DNA from: CAZXDS01 sp964639525
GTDB lineage: Bacteria; Bacteroidota; Ignavibacteria; Ignavibacteriales; Melioribacteraceae
Length of the DNA: 11,353 bases
NCBI GenBank assembly: GCA_964639525.1
Contig: CAZXDS010000112.1
Coordinates: 1-11,353 of the forward strand
Reading direction: 5' to 3'
Positions 7,760 to 11,353 of the stretch are shown here, piece by piece. Position numbers and translations under genes: made by a program. The notes beneath the pieces are model-generated. The model was not told the origin of the DNA. It did not search any database and saw only the letters and a program-made list of their open reading frames with translations. Position 1 is the stretch's first letter. Each line of letters opens with the position of its first letter.

Positions 7760-8584
7760 ATGGCTCTTAGCAACACGGCAACAAGAATAATTGTTTCTAT
7801 TCTGGCAATACCAATTATATTACTTGTTTCTTTTTTCGGTGAATTATATTTTGTTGCCTTTGTTTCATTTATTGGATTGACTGCTTTCTATGAATTTTCA
7901 ACAATGTCGAAAAAGAAAGGGATTTCAATAAACTTTCCATTAGGACTGGCTTTCTCCTTTTTCCTGATATTAAATTTCTATTATAGTTTTGCCGGAGAAC
8001 TTTTTCTCTTTCTTGCCATTTCATTCATTCTTTTACTTTTTGAATTATTCAGAAATAAAGGCTCTGTAATTTTAAATGTTGGAAGTACGCTATTGGGAGT
8101 TTTTTATATCGGCATTTTTGCGGGAACGCTCGTTGGAATTAGACAAATGTTCATTGGAACACAGCAGCTTTACAATAGTGGAGGAATTTTAATTATTTTT
8201 ATTTTTGCTTCAATATGGATTTGTGATTCAGCCGCTTTTTTTATCGGTTCTGCAATCGGGAAGCATAAGCTATTCCCTCGTGTTAGTCCAAATAAAAGCT
8301 GGGAAGGAGCAATTGCCGGTTTTATTTTTACGGTATTAACAATGATTGCATCGCGTTTCCTGTTCTTAGATTTTCTTTCCATTACACAATCTATAATTCT
8401 CGGAATTATAATCGGTAGTATCGGGCAATTAGGAGATCTTGTAGAAAGTTTAATTAAACGCGATGCCGGAGTGAAAGATTCGTCGGCACTTATTCCCGGA
8501 CACGGAGGAATTTTTGACCGTTTTGATTCACTATTATTTACTGCACCGGCTGTTTATTTTTATCTGTTTTATTTTGTGATATAA
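7760..8584 (+). CDS. cdsA: Phosphatidate cytidylyltransferase (CDP-diglyceride synthase)
   Basis: CdsA makes CDP-diacylglycerol from phosphatidic acid and CTP, the branch-point precursor of phosphatidylserine/ethanolamine and phosphatidylglycerol lipids. The 274-residue protein is almost entirely membrane-embedded, with about seven to eight hydrophobic segments. The C-terminal CdsA signature is complete from Ser230 to Asp256: SLIKRDAGVKD, then PGHGG and FDRFD, including Lys233, Arg234, Lys239, Asp240, His248 and Asp253. An upstream ICDSAAFFIG-SPNKSWEG block (154-183) is also typical. The ATG follows directly on the TAA of the DUF2007 gene. It is the last gene of the continuous + strand run; a 56-bp gap follows. 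No pssA, psd or pgsA lies in the window. Confidence 0.96.
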   Translation: MALSNTATRIIVSILAIPIILLVSFFGELYFVAFVSFIGLTAFYEFSTMSKKKGISINFPLGLAFSFFLILNFYYSFAGELFLFLAISFILLLFELFRNKGSVILNVGSTLLGVFYIGIFAGTLVGIRQMFIGTQQLYNSGGILIIFIFASIWICDSAAFFIGSAIGKHKLFPRVSPNKSWEGAIAGFIFTVLTMIASRFLFLDFLSITQSIILGIIIGSIGQLGDLVESLIKRDAGVKDSSALIPGHGGIFDRFDSLLFTAPAVYFYLFYFVI

Positions 8585-8640
8585 ATTGATTTGTTAAGTT
8601 TTATCTAAAATATATTCTAATTTATCTACATAGAGGCATA
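8585..8640 (+). promoter_or_regulatory. Intergenic leader with possible promoter and ribosome site for the beta-barrel gene
   Basis: This 56-bp AT-rich gap contains GAGG at 8633-8636, 4 bp before the ATG at 8641, a good ribosome site. TTGATT at 8586-8591 and TATATT at 8611-8616 could be -35/-10 boxes, but the 19-bp spacing is long and such matches arise easily in AT-rich DNA. No terminator hairpin for the preceding operon is visible here, so read-through from cdsA is also possible. Confidence 0.25.
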
Positions 8641-9378
8641 ATGAAACTATCAATTTCAAAATCATTTTCTACAATACTTATTATTTTTATATTTTCAATT
8701 TCTATCAAAGCACAACAGCCTGATTCTTCGAAACAAAAAATCACATCACTTCAAAAAGGTTCCTGGTCATTGCAATTTGCTTACAACAACTATCTGGGTT
8801 TTGATTCTTTCAAAGGCGGAAATATTTCGGCAAAATATCATTTTACAGAAAACAGTGCTTTGAGATTTGGAGTTAATTTAAATCTAAAAACTAATAAACA
8901 GAATTTGTCAAACAATACAATTTTAAATGATACTTCTTCAAATTCTGATTTGTTTTTCTTTGATAAAAAAAACGATTTTATCAATATTTCGATAGTTACC
9001 GATTATGTCTTCTATATAACTACAAAAAAACACATAAATCTATTTTTAAGCGGTGGTGTTATTTTCGGCATTGGTTATTCCAAAGAAGATACTAAGAATG
9101 CTTTTGGTACTCTTGATTCTATTGATGTTATCGGTGATAGAAAAATAAATACTTCAAATATAGGTATTAATTTTTCTATCGGTGCCGAGTGGTTTATGAC
9201 ACCAAATTTTAGCATTCACGGGGAATATCAAACTTCCGCTATTTATCAGTATAGCAAATCTAATATTACAGCAACAAAATTTGGTAACAGAGGAAATATT
9301 CAACTTATTGAAACAGTTGATAAATCATTCGGATTTTCTCCAGGTAATTTACTTGTTGGAGTTTCGCTCTATTTTTAG
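8641..9378 (+). CDS. Small outer-membrane beta-barrel protein
   Basis: The 245-residue product has a Sec signal peptide with likely cleavage after IKA (residue 24), followed by QQPDSSKQ. The mature protein shows alternating hydrophobic stretches consistent with about eight beta strands, for example WSLQFAYNNY, SALRFGVNLNL, INLFLSGGVIFGIGYS, IGINFSIGAEWFM and FSIHGEYQTSAIYQYS. It finishes with NLLVGVSLYF, whose terminal aromatic residue is the usual recognition signal for the BAM machinery. This fits the OmpA/OMP_b-brl-like small barrels; there is no C-terminal peptidoglycan-binding domain. A loop region around 90-110 is rich in N, S and D. Ligand or function cannot be assigned. It is followed by a strong hairpin, so it is the last + strand gene of this block. 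Confidence 0.8.
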   Translation: MKLSISKSFSTILIIFIFSISIKAQQPDSSKQKITSLQKGSWSLQFAYNNYLGFDSFKGGNISAKYHFTENSALRFGVNLNLKTNKQNLSNNTILNDTSSNSDLFFFDKKNDFINISIVTDYVFYITTKKHINLFLSGGVIFGIGYSKEDTKNAFGTLDSIDVIGDRKINTSNIGINFSIGAEWFMTPNFSIHGEYQTSAIYQYSKSNITATKFGNRGNIQLIETVDKSFGFSPGNLLVGVSLYF

Positions 9379-9413
9379 GTAAATGTATTTGTAAAATCAT
9401 TTTTCTTAGAACA

Positions 9414-9451
9414 AAATACTGTGTCGAAAGATAATTTTCGACACAGTATTT
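9414..9451. terminator. Bidirectional hairpin terminator between convergent genes
   Basis: The arms AAATACTGTGTCGAAA (9414-9429) and TTTCGACACAGTATTT (9436-9451) are perfect 16-bp complements around the loop GATAAT. The A-rich/T-rich ends give a short U-run in either direction (TATTT on +, TATTTTG on -). It sits between the beta-barrel gene ending at 9378 and cysK ending at 9481, where a two-way terminator is expected. Confidence 0.85.
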
Positions 9452-9480
9452 AATATGAACCTAATTTAGTTCAATTACGA

Positions 9481-10395
9481 TTAAAACAATTCATCAACCG
9501 TTAAATACCTTTCCCCTGTATCGTAATTAAAACCTAGAATAATTTTCTTTTCATTTATGGTTTTTAATTGTTTATTAATAGCTGCGAGTGTTGCTCCTGT
9601 TGAAATACCGCAAAAAATTCCTTCTTGTTCAGCAGCAGCTTTTGCAAAAGTATATGCTTCCTCATTAGTAACGGAAATGGTTCCGTCCAACAAATCCGTA
9701 TATAAATTTTTCGGTATAAAACCACCGCCTATTCCTTGAATTTTATGTGGACCAGGTGCACCGCCGCCAATTACCGGAGAATCCGAAGGCTCGACTGCGA
9801 GCACTTTAATATTTGGAAAATGTTGCTTTAAAATTTCCGCTGTTCCTGAGATATGCCCGCCTGTACCAACTCCTGTAATTAAATAATCAATTCCTTCGGG
9901 AAAATCATTTATTATTTCAACTGCTGTTGTTTTTTTGTGAATTTGCGGATTTGCTTCATTAGTAAATTGTTGCGGCATCCAATAATTAGAATCATTGCCA
10001 ATTATTTCAACCGCTTTATCAATTGAGCCTTTCATTCCAAGCTCACGCGGAGTTAGTACAAATTCGGCTCCGTATGCCGACATAATTTTTCTCCTTTCAA
10101 TTGACATTGATTCCGGCATAACCAAAACAATCTTATATCCTTTTACAGCGGCAACCATTGCCAAACCCACACCTGTATTTCCGGAGGTTGGTTCAATTAT
10201 TGTCATCCCTTTTTTTAGAAGTCCTTTATTTTCGGCATTCGCAACCATTGACACTGCAATCCTGTCTTTAATGCTTCCACCCGGATTGAATTTTTCCAAT
10301 TTTAACCAAACCTCAGAATCAAATGATTTAAAAAGTTTATTTATTCTTACGTGAGGTGTGTTCCCGATTGTGTCTAATATATTACTTGCTTTCAT
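9481..10395 (-). CDS. cysK: Cysteine synthase (O-acetylserine sulfhydrylase)
   Basis: This PLP enzyme converts O-acetylserine and sulfide into cysteine. The 304-residue protein has the fold-type II landmarks: NPGGSIKDR with the PLP lysine at 43, the substrate loop TSGNTG (70-75), the glycine-rich phosphate cup GVGTGGHISG (175-184), VEPSDSPVI and GPHKIQGIGGGFIP (215-228), and GISTGA (263-268) near the pyridine nitrogen. The C-terminus YDTGERYLTVDELF matches the DSGERYLS region of CysK. The short length and lack of a CBS pair argue against cystathionine beta-synthase, and the CysK rather than CysM form is supported by the adjacent cysE. A GGAGA ribosome site (complement of 10403-10407) lies 7 bp before the start. 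It is 20 bp downstream of cysE on the same strand, so the two form an operon. Confidence 0.95.
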   Translation of the reverse strand: MKASNILDTIGNTPHVRINKLFKSFDSEVWLKLEKFNPGGSIKDRIAVSMVANAENKGLLKKGMTIIEPTSGNTGVGLAMVAAVKGYKIVLVMPESMSIERRKIMSAYGAEFVLTPRELGMKGSIDKAVEIIGNDSNYWMPQQFTNEANPQIHKKTTAVEIINDFPEGIDYLITGVGTGGHISGTAEILKQHFPNIKVLAVEPSDSPVIGGGAPGPHKIQGIGGGFIPKNLYTDLLDGTISVTNEEAYTFAKAAAEQEGIFCGISTGATLAAINKQLKTINEKKIILGFNYDTGERYLTVDELF

Positions 10396-10415
10396 ATCTA
10401 TATCTCCAATATTTT

Positions 10416-11270
10416 TTAAATAATAAAATTTAGTGCGTCATTTTCCGAATCATTTTTTAAACTAATTTCGCTGCGATGATAAACCATCGAGTTGGCGTCA
10501 ACGCTTCGTGTAAGCCAAACATTACCACCTATAACACTACCTTTACCAATCTTGGTTTGCCCGCCGAGTATTACAGCATTTGAATAAATAATCACATTAT
10601 CTTCAATTGTCGGGTGTCTTTTCTCTTTTGCTAACTCCTTCTTTATGCTCAATGCACCAAGTGTAACGCCTTGATAAATTTTTACATTATTTCCGATAAT
10701 CGAAGTTTCGCCAATTACAATTCCGGTACCGTGGTCAATAAAAAAATTTGAACCAATTTCAGCTCCGGGATGAATATCAATTCCCGTAATTTGATGAGCA
10801 TATTCGGTTATTATTCTTGGTAATAACGGAACACGCAACAAAGTTAGTTCGTGGGCAAACCTGAAAATGGCAATTGCTAAAAAACCGGGATATGCAAGAA
10901 TTACTTCATCTACACTTTCCGCAGCAGGGTCCCCGTTATAAATTGCGTTTGCATCTGCCATTAAACTTTTATGAATTGATGGTAAATGCTGAGCATATTT
11001 TTTTGCCGTTGCTTGAGCGAGTTCGTAATCATCGCCACTGATTGAGAAAAGTATTTCACGCAGATTTCTTCTAAGCAAATAAATTTTGCTTTCAATCTCT
11101 TCGGCATCAAAATATGTGTTTTCTGAATAATGCGGGAAAAGTAATTGAAACAAGTCATCAACAAATGCTTGGGCTTTTCTCCTAATTGGTAATTTTGTTT
11201 TGTGTCCTTTTCTTATTTCTATCAAATTTTCGGCAAAACCGGATAAATTAATATCACTGTTTACAACCAT
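10416..11270 (-). CDS. cysE: Serine O-acetyltransferase
   Basis: CysE acetylates serine with acetyl-CoA, the committed step of cysteine synthesis. The 284-residue protein has an alpha-helical N-terminal domain (about 1-160) and a left-handed beta-helix of hexapeptide repeats (about 163-260). Catalytic landmarks are IDIHPGAEIG (164-173), FIDHGTGIVIGE with Asp179 and His180, and RHP with His219 (E. coli His158 and His193). The ALSIKKELAKEK insert before RHP matches the long form common in Bacteroidota. The C-terminal tail is not the usual GVPARIVGKP end but a polar stretch finishing in NFII; a terminal isoleucine is the CysK-docking residue in known complexes. An AAAGGA ribosome site (complement of 11278-11283) is 7 bp from the ATG, which fixes the start. 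It is first in the cysE-cysK operon. Confidence 0.95.
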   Translation of the reverse strand: MVVNSDINLSGFAENLIEIRKGHKTKLPIRRKAQAFVDDLFQLLFPHYSENTYFDAEEIESKIYLLRRNLREILFSISGDDYELAQATAKKYAQHLPSIHKSLMADANAIYNGDPAAESVDEVILAYPGFLAIAIFRFAHELTLLRVPLLPRIITEYAHQITGIDIHPGAEIGSNFFIDHGTGIVIGETSIIGNNVKIYQGVTLGALSIKKELAKEKRHPTIEDNVIIYSNAVILGGQTKIGKGSVIGGNVWLTRSVDANSMVYHRSEISLKNDSENDALNFII

Positions 11271-11318
11271 GGTAAATTCCTTTGGTAATAATTGTGTGTA
11301 ATGTTTTGATTAATTAAA

Positions 11319-11342
11319 TGTTAAAATATGTAAATTTTAACA
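11319..11342. promoter_or_regulatory. Inverted repeat upstream of cysE, possible operator
   Basis: TGTTAAAAT (11319-11327) and ATTTTAACA (11334-11342) are perfect 9-bp inverted arms with a 6-bp spacer, centred about 60 bp before the cysE start. Size and position fit an operator overlapping the cysE promoter. The arms are almost all A/T, so a chance palindrome is possible. A weak terminator of an upstream gene is less likely because no U-run or GC core is present. Confidence 0.35.
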
Positions 11343-11353
11343 AATGCAGGTGT

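Noticed and set aside
7539..7790. 83-residue hydrophobic open frame across the DUF2007/cdsA junction
   Set aside because: It overlaps two clearly supported genes in another frame, and its hydrophobic, lysine-rich composition is what off-frame reading of this AT-rich DNA gives.
8582..8624. TAAATT/AATTTA inverted repeat after cdsA as a terminator
   Set aside because: Only 6-bp A/T arms with a loop of about 30 bases; too weak for a terminator.
9995..10354. 119-residue open frame on the + strand opposite cysK
   Set aside because: It is the antisense shadow of a well-conserved cysK region and has no family features or ribosome site.

Overview
The window is AT-rich (roughly one third G+C by eye) and tightly packed. 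It reads as chromosomal backbone of a Gram-negative bacterium of the Bacteroidota/Chlorobiota group, most likely an Ignavibacteria-type lineage. That placement is inferred from the Bacteroidetes-style LptE ending in SNW, the DUF2007 zinc-ribbon gene next to cdsA, the long-N-terminus serine acetyltransferase, and the weak or absent Shine-Dalgarno sequences at several genes. No 16S or other decisive marker is present.

Layout. Positions 1-33 may hold the last codons of an upstream gene. From 121 to 8584 ten genes run on the + strand with gaps of at most 60 bp and several overlaps (11, 11, 4 and 4 bp). In order they are: a receiver-less sigma-54 activator, the LPS-assembly lipoprotein LptE, a membrane-bound family 2 glycosyltransferase resembling CslA/cellulose synthase, an acidic TPR protein starting at GTG, 3-methyladenine DNA glycosylase, a family 9 (heptosyltransferase-like) glycosyltransferase, an exported DUF3108 protein, a CPBP-family membrane protease, a small zinc-ribbon/DUF2007 protein, and CDP-diglyceride synthase (CdsA). 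After a 56-bp gap comes a small outer-membrane beta-barrel protein (8641-9378). A 16-bp perfect hairpin at 9414-9451 separates it from the convergent minus-strand pair cysE-cysK (11270 to 9481), the two enzymes of cysteine synthesis from serine.

How the genes fit together. The + strand group is largely about the cell envelope: LPS delivery to the outer membrane (LptE), sugar transfer (GT2 and GT9), phospholipid precursor synthesis (CdsA), membrane proteolysis (CPBP) and exported proteins. One DNA-repair gene is embedded among them. The sigma-54 activator at the head could control envelope genes, but no convincing -24/-12 promoter was seen in the gaps. On the minus strand, CysE makes O-acetylserine and CysK converts it to cysteine. 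The CysE C-terminus ends in isoleucine, the residue that docks CysE into the CysK active site in characterised cysteine synthase complexes.

I found no mobile element, CRISPR array, RNA gene or defence system. The most interesting points are the stand-alone sigma-54 activator fused by overlap to lptE, the plant-CslA-like glycosyltransferase, and the tightly coupled CPBP/zinc-ribbon/CdsA trio.
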